Shown: in pieces, positions 1 to 8,620 of the stretch
Position numbering within the stretch: the stretch's first letter is position 1
Layout of the letters: each line of letters starts with the position of its first letter
Assembly: GCA_030650395.1 (NCBI GenBank)
Contig: JAUSDY010000016.1
Location: 1 to 64,000 of the forward strand
DNA from: Acidobacteriota bacterium
GTDB lineage: Bacteria > Acidobacteriota > Vicinamibacteria > Vicinamibacterales > UBA2999
Direction of reading: 5' to 3'
DNA: 64,000 nt
Translations under genes and position numbers: made by a program
The notes under the pieces: model-generated
The model's input: only the letters and a program-made list of their open reading frames with translations
What the model was told of the DNA's origin: nothing
Database searches by the model: none

Positions 1-1
1 G

Positions 2-2257
2 CCGCCCGGCGTGCCGGCCACCGCGCCGCCGCCGGCCGCGCCCGCCGGCCCGCCGCTGCCGGCCGAGTACGCGCTGACTGACGAACCGCTCTATGAAGGC
101 GAGCCGATCCTGGCGATCGCCGCCGACAGCGAAGAGCTCGCCGCTGAAGCGATCGAACGCATCGTGATCGAATTCGAGCCGCTGCCGTTCGTGATCGATC
201 CGCTCGATTCACTGCGGCCCGACGGCCCCAACGGACGCACCGAAGGCAACGTCTTCGTGGCGCCGAACATGAAGACGCTCAAGTGGACCGCGGCGCAGGC
301 CGAGCAGATCGCCGCCGGCAAGTTCCCGCACGACGCCGAGCCAATTGAAACGCTGACGTTCGGCGACATCGAGAAAGGCTTTGCAGAAGCGGATCTGATT
401 ATCGAGCGCGACAGCCAGCAGCAGACCACGTCGCACCAGCCGCTCGAATCGCGGACGGCGATGGCGTACTGGCAGAACGGCAAGTGCTACCTGCACGGAT
501 CCACGCAGAGCGTCGCCCGCACCGTGGCGGCGGCGTCCGGCTGGATCGGCATCAAGCCCGAAGAGCTGGTCCTGATCAGCGAGTACACCGGCGGCGGATT
601 CGGCAGCAAGATTCCCGGCTCGCAGACCATGGCGATTCCGGCGTTGATGTCGAAGAAGCTCAACGGCCGGCCGGTGATGATGCGCATCACGCGGGCCGAA
701 GAGACCTACATCGGCCGCGTCCGCCCGGGCTATCAGGGCTGGATCAAGATGGGCTTCAAGAAGGACGGCCGCGTCACCGCGATCGACACCTTCATCGTCG
801 AGGCCTCCGGCCCGTATCGCCGCCAAGGCGACAACGCGACCACCGCCAACCTCGGGTCGTTGCAGTTCCAGGCGCCCAACATGCGTTTCCGAGGCGTCTC
901 GGTGGCGACCAATACACCTCCGCCCACGTCGCAGCGCGCGCCGGGCGGGCTGCAGTCATCGGTGTGGTTCGAACCGGTCGTGGCCGAAGCGGCGCGCAAG
1001 CTCGGCGTCGATCAGGTTGCGATCCGCAGGATGAACGCGCCGGAAGGCGCGGCGCTTTTCGGTTTGGTCGCGCCCAACACGCCGGCCGGGCGTCCGCGAA
1101 ACAAGCTGACCAGCTGCTTCGTGAAGGAAGCGCTCGACAAGGGCGCGGAGATCTTCGGCTGGGAAGCGCGCAAGGCCAATAGCGGCAAGCGCACCGGCAG
1201 CAAGGTCCGCGGCATCGGCGTGGCGACCGGCGCCTACACCGCCGGCTCGATCGGCGTCGACGGTCTGTGCATCCTGCGTCCCGACGGCAAGCTCGAGATT
1301 CATCAGGGCATCGGCAACCTCGGCACGCAGTCGTTCAGCGATACGGCGCGCGTGATTGCCGAAGTCGTCAACATGCCGTGGGAAAACTGCGAGGTGGTGT
1401 GGGGCAATACGTCGAAGGGTCTGCCGTGGAGCTCGATCCAGGCGGGCAGCCAGACGACCTACGCGCACACCCGCGCCAACTACGCGACGGGCATGGACCT
1501 CAAGAAGAAGCTGACGGAAATTGCCGCGAAGGATTTTGGCGGCACGGCCGAACGCTATGACACCAACGCACAGGGCGTCACCCGCAAGGGCGGCGGCGTG
1601 GTGTTGACGTGGGCCAAGGCGGCTGAGCGCGCCATCGCGCTGGGCGGCATCTACGACGGCAGCGAAGTTCCGAAGGAACTGAATGCCATGACGAAGACGG
1701 CGGCCGCATCGCTCAAGGGCCTCGGCCTGATGGGCGTGGCGCGCGACAATCTGCCGCGTGACGGCCAGACCTACGGCTTCATGTCGGGCTTCGCGGAAGT
1801 CGAAGTCGACGTCGAGACGGGCGTGTGGACCATCATTGATTACGTTGGCGTCGCCGACGTTGGTACGGTGATCCACCCCAACAGCCTCGGCGGACAGATC
1901 TTAGGCGGCGGCATCCAGGGCATCGGCCACGTGCGCAGCCAGAAGCTGGTTTACGACCCGCACTACGGCGCGGGCCTGTCGACTCGGCTGCATCACAACA
2001 AGCCACCGACCATTCTCGACATTCCGCTCACGCTCAAGTGGGCGGCGGTCGAACTGCCGGACCCGACCAATCCGATCGGCGCCAAGGGCATCGGCGAACC
2101 GTCGGTGGGCGCGGCTGCCGGCGCGGTACTGAATGCGCTGGCCGATGCGGTCGGCGACGGCATCATCCGGCGGACGCCGGTGCAGCCGGAAATGATCATG
2201 GCGGCGCTGGCCAATGGCGGCAAGCCCACATACGAGCCGCTGACGGCGTTCATCTAG
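2..2257 (+). CDS. Xanthine dehydrogenase family molybdopterin-binding (catalytic) subunit, 5' truncated
   Basis: This is the large Moco subunit of a xanthine dehydrogenase/aldehyde oxidoreductase-family hydroxylase. The reading frame is open at the window edge, and the visible part begins inside the N-terminal a/b hammerhead domain, so roughly the first 100 or more residues lie outside. Counting from the GTG at 11, a Moco-binding GGGFGSK lies at residues 194-200, and the family's C-terminal GxGE motif (GIGE, 693-696) supplies the expected catalytic glutamate E696. A paired FAD subunit starts 14 bases downstream and a cytochrome b follows it. The [2Fe-2S] subunit is not in the window and may lie upstream. 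The substrate cannot be read from sequence; aldehydes, purines or N-heterocycles are all possible. Family assignment is confident, substrate unknown. Confidence 0.9.
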   Translation, partial: PPGVPATAPPPAAPAGPPLPAEYALTDEPLYEGEPILAIAADSEELAAEAIERIVIEFEPLPFVIDPLDSLRPDGPNGRTEGNVFVAPNMKTLKWTAAQAEQIAAGKFPHDAEPIETLTFGDIEKGFAEADLIIERDSQQQTTSHQPLESRTAMAYWQNGKCYLHGSTQSVARTVAAASGWIGIKPEELVLISEYTGGGFGSKIPGSQTMAIPALMSKKLNGRPVMMRITRAEETYIGRVRPGYQGWIKMGFKKDGRVTAIDTFIVEASGPYRRQGDNATTANLGSLQFQAPNMRFRGVSVATNTPPPTSQRAPGGLQSSVWFEPVVAEAARKLGVDQVAIRRMNAPEGAALFGLVAPNTPAGRPRNKLTSCFVKEALDKGAEIFGWEARKANSGKRTGSKVRGIGVATGAYTAGSIGVDGLCILRPDGKLEIHQGIGNLGTQSFSDTARVIAEVVNMPWENCEVVWGNTSKGLPWSSIQAGSQTTYAHTRANYATGMDLKKKLTEIAAKDFGGTAERYDTNAQGVTRKGGGVVLTWAKAAERAIALGGIYDGSEVPKELNAMTKTAAASLKGLGLMGVARDNLPRDGQTYGFMSGFAEVEVDVETGVWTIIDYVGVADVGTVIHPNSLGGQILGGGIQGIGHVRSQKLVYDPHYGAGLSTRLHHNKPPTILDIPLTLKWAAVELPDPTNPIGAKGIGEPSVGAAAGAVLNALADAVGDGIIRRTPVQPEMIMAALANGGKPTYEPLTAFI

Positions 2258-2270
2258 GGAGATCAGGAAC

Positions 2271-3281
2271 ATGCCTCCAATTCGCGATGCAATGCCGGCG
2301 TTTGAGCTCTTCCAGCCCGGGAGCGTGTCTGACGCGCTCGGGATTCTCGATCGACATGGCGCAGACGCCTGGGTGATGGCCGGCGGGATGGACACCTTCG
2401 ACTGGTTGAAGGACCGCATCAAGAAGCCGCGCGTGGTCGTCGACCTCGGAATGGTGAACGAGCTGCGCGGGATCAAGGACGCCGGCGGCGGCCTCGAGAT
2501 CGGCGCGATGACGACGCTCACCACGGTCGCCAACAATCCGCTCGTCAAGGAACGTTTTCCGATGCTGGCGGAGGCGGCCTTGATCGTCGCCTCGCCGCAG
2601 ATCCGCAATCAGGGCACGGCCGGCGGCAACGTATCGCAGGACGCGCGCTGCTGGTACTACCGGGCGGGCTGGCCGTGTTACCGCGCCGGCGGCAACATCT
2701 GCTACGCCGATACGCCGACGGCGGTGAACCGCGAGCACGCGATCTTCAACGCCGATCGCTGCGTGGCGGTGAACCCGTCCGACACCGCGCCGGCGCTGGT
2801 GGCGCTCGACGCGTCGTTCGTGATCAAGAACGGCTCGTCCGAGCGCGTGGTGCCGGCCGAGGAGTTCTTCATCGGCCCCGGCATCGACATCGAAAGGTTG
2901 ACGGTGCTGAGACCGGGCGACCTGCTGACGGCGATCCGCCTGCCGGCGACCTGGGCGGGCAAGGCGCACTACTTCGAGAAGGTCCGCGACCGCATGGTGT
3001 GGGACTTCGCGCTCGTCAACATCGCCGCGTCGATCAACGCGTCGGGCTCGACGATCGCCGACTCGCGCATGGTCGTCAACGGTGTGTCCGCCACGCCGTA
3101 TCGCCTCACCGCGGTCGAAGACGCGATCAGGGGCAAGGCCCGCGACAAGGCCACTGCCGACATGGCGGCCGAGATCGCCGTCCGCGGCGCCGTGCCGCTG
3201 CGTCACAACGCCTACAAGATCCCGCTGGTCAAGGCGCTGGTCAAGCGGGCGATTCGCGGAGAGGCTGAATGGACCTCCTAG
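2271..3281 (+). CDS. FAD-binding subunit of molybdenum hydroxylase with probable extra [4Fe-4S] site
   Basis: This 336-residue protein is the medium subunit that carries electrons from the iron-sulfur centre to FAD. The FAD motif region lies near residues 36-40 (AGGMD) and 115-120 (GTAGGN). Four cysteines at 127, 136, 144 and 164 sit in an inserted loop that also holds the phrases NREHAIF and CVAVNPSD. The same loop type occurs in PaoB (YagS) of E. coli and in the 4-hydroxybenzoyl-CoA reductase beta subunit, both known to bind a [4Fe-4S] cluster. The ATG at 2271 is preceded by GGAGATCAGGAAC. The last 13 bases overlap the start of the cytochrome b gene, indicating translational coupling. A [4Fe-4S] cluster is inferred from the cysteines. 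Confidence 0.9.
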   Translation: MPPIRDAMPAFELFQPGSVSDALGILDRHGADAWVMAGGMDTFDWLKDRIKKPRVVVDLGMVNELRGIKDAGGGLEIGAMTTLTTVANNPLVKERFPMLAEAALIVASPQIRNQGTAGGNVSQDARCWYYRAGWPCYRAGGNICYADTPTAVNREHAIFNADRCVAVNPSDTAPALVALDASFVIKNGSSERVVPAEEFFIGPGIDIERLTVLRPGDLLTAIRLPATWAGKAHYFEKVRDRMVWDFALVNIAASINASGSTIADSRMVVNGVSATPYRLTAVEDAIRGKARDKATADMAAEIAVRGAVPLRHNAYKIPLVKALVKRAIRGEAEWTS

Positions 3282-4105
3282 AACGGATGCGCAGTCCATG
3301 GGGCGAGTCGGTACTCGTCCACATTTCATGGGATCTGTTCTGGGCGTCGCTGGTCGGCGGATTGCTGTTCCTGCTCGCGCACGGTGGCTACATGCTGTTC
3401 TCGCAGCACCGCAAGCGCGAGCCGGCGGAAGTCGATCGCCTGGAGGCCGAGCGCAAGGGGCTGCCGGCCCGCATCACGCGCCACGGCTTCGTGGCGCGGG
3501 TGTTCCACTGGGTCCAGGCGTTTGCCATGCTGACGCTGCTCATCACGGCCTTCTTCCCGATCGTCGGGGTGAGGTTCGCGTGGGTGCAGTGGCACTGGAT
3601 GGCGGGCATCCTGCTCACCGCATCGATCCTCTTCCACATCGTCCACGCCACGTTCTTCCTGGACTTCTGGTCGATCTGGGTCGGACCGAAGGACATTCCG
3701 GAGCTGAAGACCGAGGTCCTGCGCGAGATGGGCCGCGAAGACGTGCCCGGCCCGCGGCCGGGTAAGTACCCGCTCGGCAATCGCCTGTATCACCTCGCCG
3801 TGGTGGTGGCGGGTCTGGCCGTGATCGCAACCGGCATCCTGATGATGGCGCGCGTTCGGAACACGCTGATTGAGCGCAATCCGTACTGGCTGAGCGACCC
3901 GGCGTGGGGCCTGACCTACGTGCTGCACGGCCTGGCGGGCGTGGGCTTTGTCGGCCTGGTGATCGCGCACATCTACTTCGCGCTGCGGCCGGAGAAACTC
4001 TGGATCACGAAGGCGATGATCTTCGGCACCATCTCGCGCCGGGAGTACCTCGAATACCACGATCCGGATCGATGGGTGGCCGAGCGAAAGTCCGATGTCG
4101 TCTAG
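3269..4105 (+). CDS. Membrane cytochrome b (b561 / formate dehydrogenase gamma-like)
   Basis: This 278-residue protein has about five hydrophobic helices. Histidines lie in the helices, in the phrases VHISW, FHWVQ, WHWMAG, FHIVHATFF, YHLAVV and LHGLAG..AHIYF, as in diheme cytochrome b subunits that pass electrons to or from quinone. It overlaps the upstream FAD subunit gene by 13 bases and is read in the same direction, so it probably connects the soluble molybdenum hydroxylase to the respiratory chain. This is less usual than the three-subunit soluble arrangement. Its stop codon TAG forms the loop of a perfect 12-bp hairpin (4091-4117). The heme-ligand assignment is inference. Confidence 0.85.
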   Translation: MDLLERMRSPWGESVLVHISWDLFWASLVGGLLFLLAHGGYMLFSQHRKREPAEVDRLEAERKGLPARITRHGFVARVFHWVQAFAMLTLLITAFFPIVGVRFAWVQWHWMAGILLTASILFHIVHATFFLDFWSIWVGPKDIPELKTEVLREMGREDVPGPRPGKYPLGNRLYHLAVVVAGLAVIATGILMMARVRNTLIERNPYWLSDPAWGLTYVLHGLAGVGFVGLVIAHIYFALRPEKLWITKAMIFGTISRREYLEYHDPDRWVAERKSDVV

Positions 4106-4117
4106 GACGACATCGGA
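4091..4117. repeat. Perfect 12-bp hairpin whose triloop is the stop codon
   Basis: Arms TCCGATGTCGTC (4091-4102) and GACGACATCGGA (4106-4117) pair perfectly around TAG, the stop codon of the cytochrome b gene. There is no T-run, so it is not a classical intrinsic terminator. Confidence 0.85.
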
Positions 4118-4121
4118 AGGT

Positions 4122-4140
4122 ATGCCGCGGGCCGCGGCAT
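4122..4140. repeat. Second perfect hairpin in tandem
   Basis: Arms ATGCCGCGG (4122-4130) and CCGCGGCAT (4132-4140) surround a single G. It lies four bases after the previous hairpin and ends nine bases before the next start codon. Confidence 0.8.
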
Positions 4141-4149
4141 CAGGAAATA

Positions 4150-4560
4150 ATGTCGCCTGACGCGGCACGCGAACAGCTGGCCCAACGGGCGGAAGCGATT
4201 GAGGGTGGCTACGAACTGATGCTCGCCTACGCGGCCCAGGGCCTGGCGACGGACCAGGGGGCCGCCAACAGCGGGCAGCTCCGCGAGCATCTCAAGCGAT
4301 TCGAAGCGGCGCTCACCGGCCTGGCGGAGTTTTACCGCCAGGCGGCAGCCGCGCTCGGTGTCGGCCCCAAAGACGCCCTCGACGGCTTCCTCGAAGTGGT
4401 CACGCGCGACGCCGCCGCAACGCAGTCGGCCCTGCGACTGGTACTCGGACAGCCCGGCATCAGCTCGCAGATGATCGACAACCTGAACGCGTCGATCCAC
4501 GTGAGGGCGCTGCTCACCGACGTCTTCGTCGTCGACGAGATCTTGAAGTCCGCGAAGTAG
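4150..4560 (+). CDS. Hypothetical protein, mostly helical, 136 aa
   Basis: The frame opens with ATG at 4150, just after two hairpins that follow the cytochrome b gene. An in-frame region further upstream is antisense-like and was not used. The protein has no signal peptide or membrane segment. It is rich in Ala, Leu and Gln and looks all-helical (for example EQLAQRAEAIEGGYELML and HLKRFEAALTGLAEFYR). I do not recognise the family. Its stop TAG (4558-4560) is the first part of a repeat element beginning GTAGAGGCGGGACT. The 3' end overlaps the convergent gene at 4514-5038 by 47 bases. Confidence 0.6.
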   Translation: MSPDAAREQLAQRAEAIEGGYELMLAYAAQGLATDQGAANSGQLREHLKRFEAALTGLAEFYRQAAAALGVGPKDALDGFLEVVTRDAAATQSALRLVLGQPGISSQMIDNLNASIHVRALLTDVFVVDEILKSAK

Positions 4561-5038
4561 AGGCGGGACTTCCGCCTTCGCGCGCGAAGCGCGCTTCGGC
4601 GAGACTCGCCGTAGCTGTGGCGGAGGCGGTTAGTCCCGCCTCTACATTCAATAGATCCGGCATCACGAACGTCGTGCGCGCCAGCGCAGACGCCAGCAAA
4701 TCTTTCGAGTAATACCGATCGAGGATCGACGGCTTCCAGCACAACAGATCCGCATTGTCGGCGGCGAACGTGTCCCACGCATCCGCCGGCTTGCGCGCGA
4801 GGCGCTCCGCGATGATCAAGACAAACGCCCACGTGATGGTCTCGTGATAGAGGCCGTGCACGCCTTTCGCATCGGCGAACCGTTTGATCGCGGTCGCGAA
4901 TTCGCTAAGCGCGGTGGGCATGCCGTGCTGCCGCACGAACAGCCACGCGACCCGCACGTGTTGTTCGTGATGAAACTGATCGGCGGGTAGTGCCGTGCTG
5001 ACGAATCCGTGGAGCAACTCGTCATCGCTCATGGCCAT
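4514..5038 (-). CDS. Conserved hypothetical protein with repeat-derived C-terminus
   Basis: A 174-residue frame starts at ATG 5038 (a second ATG is at 5032). The first about 125 residues look like a real soluble domain with conserved-looking phrases (FHHEQHVRVAWLFVRQHG, GLYHETITWAFVLIIAERLAR) and several histidines that could bind metal. I cannot name the family. The last about 45 residues are encoded by the palindromic element at 4557-4645 and then by the antisense strand of the neighbouring gene, ending in an Arg-rich tail. The natural stop was therefore probably displaced. The annotated C-terminus is doubtful. Confidence 0.6.
   Translation of the reverse strand: MAMSDDELLHGFVSTALPADQFHHEQHVRVAWLFVRQHGMPTALSEFATAIKRFADAKGVHGLYHETITWAFVLIIAERLARKPADAWDTFAADNADLLCWKPSILDRYYSKDLLASALARTTFVMPDLLNVEAGLTASATATASLAEARFAREGGSPASTSRTSRSRRRRRRR
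4557..4645. repeat. Long palindromic element (GTAGAGGCGGGACT arms) with nested hairpins
   Basis: Outer arms GTAGAGGCGGGACT (4557-4570) and AGTCCCGCCTCTAC (4632-4645) are perfect reverse complements. Inside are CCGCC...GGCGG and a perfect 7-bp hairpin CGGCGAG-A-CTCGCCG (4597-4611). The left end supplies the TAG stop of the 4150-4560 gene. On the other strand the whole element is read as codons of the convergent gene. Confidence 0.85.
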
Positions 5039-5062
5039 TCGCTTGTCCTCATCGCCTTGCTC

Positions 5063-5077
5063 GGGGTCAGACCCCTA
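5063..5077. repeat. GGGGTC-A-GACCCC palindrome abutting a stop codon
   Basis: Perfect 6-bp arms around one base lie directly against the TAG stop (read on the minus strand, 5077-5075) of the glycosyltransferase gene. The same GGGTCTGACCCC core recurs at 16976-16987 inside the ammonia-lyase gene. Confidence 0.75.
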
Positions 5078-5803
5078 GCGGTCGTCGTACCAGTAGCGCC
5101 GGGCGGCCGGCGCATCGCCGGCGCGCGCGCGGAGCGTCCCGGCCAGCAGCATCGGCATCATCGTGAAGTAATGCCAGTCGCCGTGGCGGTCGAACTTGCG
5201 GGTCGAGGCGATCGCCTTGACCGGCCTCAACCTGGTGAGCCGCTGGCCGCGCGACCAGCCACGCCGCAGCAGCTTCCACACGAAGTCGACGTCCTCCGCA
5301 AAATGCCGGGTCTCGTCGTAGCCGCCGATCGCGGCGAAGTCGTCGCGCCGGCAGAACACCACGCCTGTATCGAAGCGCGTCAGCCACACCAGCGGCACGA
5401 ACAGCGAATAGGTCACGGCGATGCCGGCCGACCAGCGCTCCATGGTGACCCCGGTCGCGCCGCCGATGATGCGCGGGTCGTCCAGCGCGCGCTCGATGGC
5501 GTTGAAGGTCTCAGGATGAATCTGCATGTCGGCGTCTGTGAAAGAGAGGATGGGAGCGGTCGCCAGCGCCGCACCACCGTTTCTTGCCGAGCCAATCATC
5601 CGCTTGGAAACGGAGGCGACACGGCAGCCGCGGGCCGCGGCGATCGCCGCGGTCGCATCCGTCGAGCTGTTGTCGGCGACGATGACCTCGACGGCATCGG
5701 GTCCGTGAGTAAACCGCGCCCGGGCGGTATCGACCGTATCGAGCAGCCGCGGCAGCAGCCGCGCTTCATTGAATGCAGGGATGATCAGAGATAGGTGTTT
5801 CAT
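5075..5803 (-). CDS. Family 2 glycosyltransferase (GT-A fold)
   Basis: This 242-residue cytoplasmic transferase uses a nucleotide-diphospho-sugar. The N-terminus LSLIIPAFNEARLLPRLL is the family's nucleotide-binding strand. ADNSSTD follows at 43-49, and the metal-binding DxD appears as DAD at 90-92 (SFTDADMQIHP). There are no clear membrane helices. It stands alone between unrelated genes and points in the same direction as the histidine kinase upstream of it, so no acceptor can be inferred. Its stop codon abuts a GGGGTCAGACCCC palindrome. Confidence 0.85.
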   Translation of the reverse strand: MKHLSLIIPAFNEARLLPRLLDTVDTARARFTHGPDAVEVIVADNSSTDATAAIAAARGCRVASVSKRMIGSARNGGAALATAPILSFTDADMQIHPETFNAIERALDDPRIIGGATGVTMERWSAGIAVTYSLFVPLVWLTRFDTGVVFCRRDDFAAIGGYDETRHFAEDVDFVWKLLRRGWSRGQRLTRLRPVKAIASTRKFDRHGDWHYFTMMPMLLAGTLRARAGDAPAARRYWYDDR

Positions 5804-5820
5804 GGCTACCGCGTTAACAC

Positions 5821-5896
5821 GGGATCAGGGATCAGGGATCGGGGATCGGGAATCAGCGACTCGGGTGCGCTGGTCCCTGATCCCTGATCCCTGAAT
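5821..5896. repeat. Inverted pair of GGGATCA tandem arrays
   Basis: Tandem GGGATCA units (from 5821) are followed after about 32 bases by the reverse-complement array of CCCTGAT units (to 5896). Together they form a long fold-back between the kinase and glycosyltransferase genes. The same heptamer recurs, without a partner, at 9286-9312. Confidence 0.85.
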
Positions 5897-5916
5897 CATT
5901 CTGTCAGGTCTCTGTC

Positions 5917-7239
5917 CTACTGCGTGGGGAGCGTCAACGTCGCGCGGCAGCCGCGCGCCTCCTTTCGGTTCGCGAGGGTCAGCGTGCCCTGGTGTGCTTC
6001 CGCGATCTGACGGCACAGCACCAGGCCGATACCTGATCCGCCGGGCTTGGTCGTGAAGAACGGCACGAACAGGTTGGCCGTGTTTGACAGTCCGGGCCCT
6101 TCGTCTTCGACAAAGATCTCGAGTCCCGCCCGCGTGCGGCGCCATCCCGTGGTCACGGTGCCGCCACCGACCTCCAGACACGCATCGGCGGCGTTGCGAA
6201 GCAGGTTGATCAACAGCTGCTCCAGCTGATCGGCATCGGCATCGACTGTGACGTCGGGTCCCGGCTTCATCTGCACTGGCACACGCGTGTCGAACGCGGC
6301 GATGCGTTGCAGCAGCGGCTTCAACACCACCGGCGCCAGCCGCGGCGCCGGCAGGCGCGCCAGCCGCGCCGATGCGCCTGTGAAGCGGCTGAGCGAATCA
6401 GTCCGCGACGAAATCACCTGCAGGCCGCGCTGCATGTCCTCGCGCCAGTCGGCGGGCGGCGGGTCCCGCTGCAACAGTGTTTCGAGCGTGCCGGCGATTG
6501 ACTTGATGGGGCCGAGCGAGTTGCCGAGCTCGTGGCCGATGACGCGGATCAACCGCTGCCACGCCTGCCGCTCCTGTTCTCGCAACGGACGACTGACATC
6601 CGACAGCACCAGCAGATCGTGCGGCAACCCGCCCAAGCGGAACGTCGTCCGGCGCACTTCCCATCGGCCGGGGCCGCCGCCGAGCGGCGAGATGTCGACC
6701 ACGCGCGGCGCCTCGCCGAACCAATCGGTCAGCGACAATTCCTCCGCGGTGCGCCCGAGCATGTGCTCCGCACTGCGGCCCATCAGCCGCTCGCCCGTGC
6801 GGTTGACGATGCGCAGGCGCTGTTGGGGATCGAAGGCGAACACCGCCACGTCGATCTCTTCCATGACGTTGCGGAGCAGGCCGGTGGCTTCGACCGCGCC
6901 GAGGCGCTGTTCGTGAAGGGTTTCCGCGAGCGCGTTGACTTCGAGCAGCGCGGCGCCGAGCGGGTCGTCAGGGTTGGCGGTGCGGCCGCGGATTGAGAAG
7001 TCGTCTTCGCGAAGGGCCGCCAGCAGGTTGGCTAATGTGTGAAGCGGCACGACGACGCGCGTGCGCACCGATGCGGCCAGGCCGAAGAGCGCCGACAGGA
7101 TGATGACGGTGAGCGTCCACTGGACCTTCGGCGTGTAATCGTCGGTCCAGAGGATCCACAGCGCCGTCAACGCGCCGGGGAACCCGGCGCTGATCGCCAG
7201 TAGGAAGACTTGTTGGTCGAGGCGAAGCCGCCTGAACAT
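5917..7239 (-). CDS. Sensor histidine kinase, NtrB/NtrY-like (HAMP-PAS-HisKA-HATPase)
   Basis: This is a membrane kinase that would phosphorylate the NtrC-type regulator encoded just upstream. Two hydrophobic segments lie at about residues 13-33 and 42-60 (numbered from a TTG at 7245), then a HAMP-like linker (about 60-115), a PAS domain (about 125-220), the phospho-acceptor box GHELGNSLGPIKS with H238, and the ATPase domain with NLLRNAADA (N box), DEGPGL (G1), PFFTTK (F) and GSGIGL (G2). The ATG at 7239 was chosen; TTG at 7245 is an in-frame alternative. It is the last gene of the efflux operon. The signal sensed is unknown. Confidence 0.9.
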   Translation of the reverse strand: MFRRLRLDQQVFLLAISAGFPGALTALWILWTDDYTPKVQWTLTVIILSALFGLAASVRTRVVVPLHTLANLLAALREDDFSIRGRTANPDDPLGAALLEVNALAETLHEQRLGAVEATGLLRNVMEEIDVAVFAFDPQQRLRIVNRTGERLMGRSAEHMLGRTAEELSLTDWFGEAPRVVDISPLGGGPGRWEVRRTTFRLGGLPHDLLVLSDVSRPLREQERQAWQRLIRVIGHELGNSLGPIKSIAGTLETLLQRDPPPADWREDMQRGLQVISSRTDSLSRFTGASARLARLPAPRLAPVVLKPLLQRIAAFDTRVPVQMKPGPDVTVDADADQLEQLLINLLRNAADACLEVGGGTVTTGWRRTRAGLEIFVEDEGPGLSNTANLFVPFFTTKPGGSGIGLVLCRQIAEAHQGTLTLANRKEARGCRATLTLPTQ

Positions 7240-7246
7240 ATTCAAG

Positions 7247-7262
7247 GTAGGGCACGCCCTAC
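7247..7262. repeat. GTAGGGC-AC-GCCCTAC palindrome overlapping a stop codon
   Basis: Perfect 7-bp arms around AC fill the gap between the regulator and kinase genes. On the minus strand its TAG (7261-7259) is the stop of the NtrC-type regulator. Confidence 0.75.
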
Positions 7263-8620
7263 AACTTATACCGCTCTAGCCGCCGATAGAGGGCGCTGCG
7301 CGACAGCCCGAGCGCGCGGGCCGCGTGGCTCACGTTGCCGTAGCGCGCCATCGCCTTCTTGATCAGGAAAGCCTCGACCTCTTCGAGGCTCATGTCTTCG
7401 AGCCGCGCCGTTGAGCCGCCTTCGGCGCGCAGGCCAAGGTCGGTGGCGCGGACCGTCGCCCCGCCAGACATCAGCACGGCGCGTTCCACCGAGTGGTCCA
7501 TCTCCCGCACGTTGCCGGGCCAGCGGTGATCCATCAGGACCTGCATCGCCGCGGGATCGAACCCCGAGAGCACCTTGCGATAGCGTTGCGCGTGCTGGCG
7601 GAGGAAATGCCTGGCGAGCAGGGGAATGTCTTCGCGCCGGTCGCGCAGCGGCGGCAGGTGAATCTCGATCGTGTTCAACCGGAAGTACAGGTCCTGCCGG
7701 AAACGGCCCGCTTCGACTTCGGCATTGAGATTGGCATTCGTGGCTGAGATCAGCCGCACGCTCACCTTGCGGGTCTTCGACGAGCCGAGCCGCTCGAATT
7801 CGCCGGTTTCGATCACGCGCAGCAGCTTCTGCTGTTGCGTCATCGGCACGTTGGCGATCTCGTCCAGGAACAATGTGCTGCCATCGGCGAGCTCAAACCG
7901 GCCGACGCGGTCGGCCTTGGCGTCGGTGAACGCGCCCTTGAGGTGCCCGAACAGCTCAGACTCGAACACGCCTTCCGCCATGCCGCCCGCATTGACCGTG
8001 ACCATCGGCCGGCCGGCCCGCGGCGACACGGTGTGGAGCGCCTGCGCCACCAGGCTCTTGCCGGTGCCGTTTTCTCCGGTGATCAGCACGTTCGCATCCG
8101 ACGGTCCGACGCGCGCGATCATCTCGAGCACCGGTCGCATCGCCGCCGATTCGGCGAGGATCGGCGAGCGCCCGTCGGCCTGCAGCGCCTGGTTGGCGGC
8201 TTCCAGTTGGCGGCCGCGGCGAATCGCGCGGCCCAATTCTGTTTGCGTGCGGACAATCGCCAGCAGCCGCTCGTTCTCCCACGGCTTCTGGATGAAGTCC
8301 CTGGCGCCGCGCCGCATCGCTTCCACCGCGACGTTGACCGAGCCCCACGCCGTCATCACCACCACCGGCAGCGACTCGTCGCCGGTATGGATCCGCTGCA
8401 GCAGGTCCAGGCCTTCTTCTCCTGACGTCGTATCGCGCGTGTAATTGAGGTCCATCAGCACGACGTCGTAGTCTTTCAACTCGAGCGCGCGCAGGATCTG
8501 TGGTGGCGACGTGGCGGTGTCGATCAGGAAGCCTTCCGGCTTCAGTAACAACCGCAGTGCTTCAATGACGTCGGCCTGGTCGTCGGCGATGAGGATCCGG
8601 GAAGGCGGATCAGTTCTCAT
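7259..8620 (-). CDS. Sigma54-dependent response regulator, NtrC family
   Basis: This 453-residue activator has three domains: a receiver (1-125) with acidic residues DD at 13-14, phospho-acceptor D57 (LMDLN) and K112; an AAA+ sigma54 activator domain with Walker A GENGTGKS (182-189) and the sigma54-contact GAFTDA loop (229-234); and a Fis-type helix-turn-helix at the C-terminus ([22 protein letters not shown]). It overlaps the upstream ABC ATPase gene by 11 bases and precedes its partner kinase. It probably activates this efflux operon from the candidate sigma54 promoter at 13894-13909, although the target is inferred from position only. Confidence 0.95.
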   Translation of the reverse strand: MRTDPPSRILIADDQADVIEALRLLLKPEGFLIDTATSPPQILRALELKDYDVVLMDLNYTRDTTSGEEGLDLLQRIHTGDESLPVVVMTAWGSVNVAVEAMRRGARDFIQKPWENERLLAIVRTQTELGRAIRRGRQLEAANQALQADGRSPILAESAAMRPVLEMIARVGPSDANVLITGENGTGKSLVAQALHTVSPRAGRPMVTVNAGGMAEGVFESELFGHLKGAFTDAKADRVGRFELADGSTLFLDEIANVPMTQQQKLLRVIETGEFERLGSSKTRKVSVRLISATNANLNAEVEAGRFRQDLYFRLNTIEIHLPPLRDRREDIPLLARHFLRQHAQRYRKVLSGFDPAAMQVLMDHRWPGNVREMDHSVERAVLMSGGATVRATDLGLRAEGGSTARLEDMSLEEVEAFLIKKAMARYGNVSHAARALGLSRSALYRRLERYKL

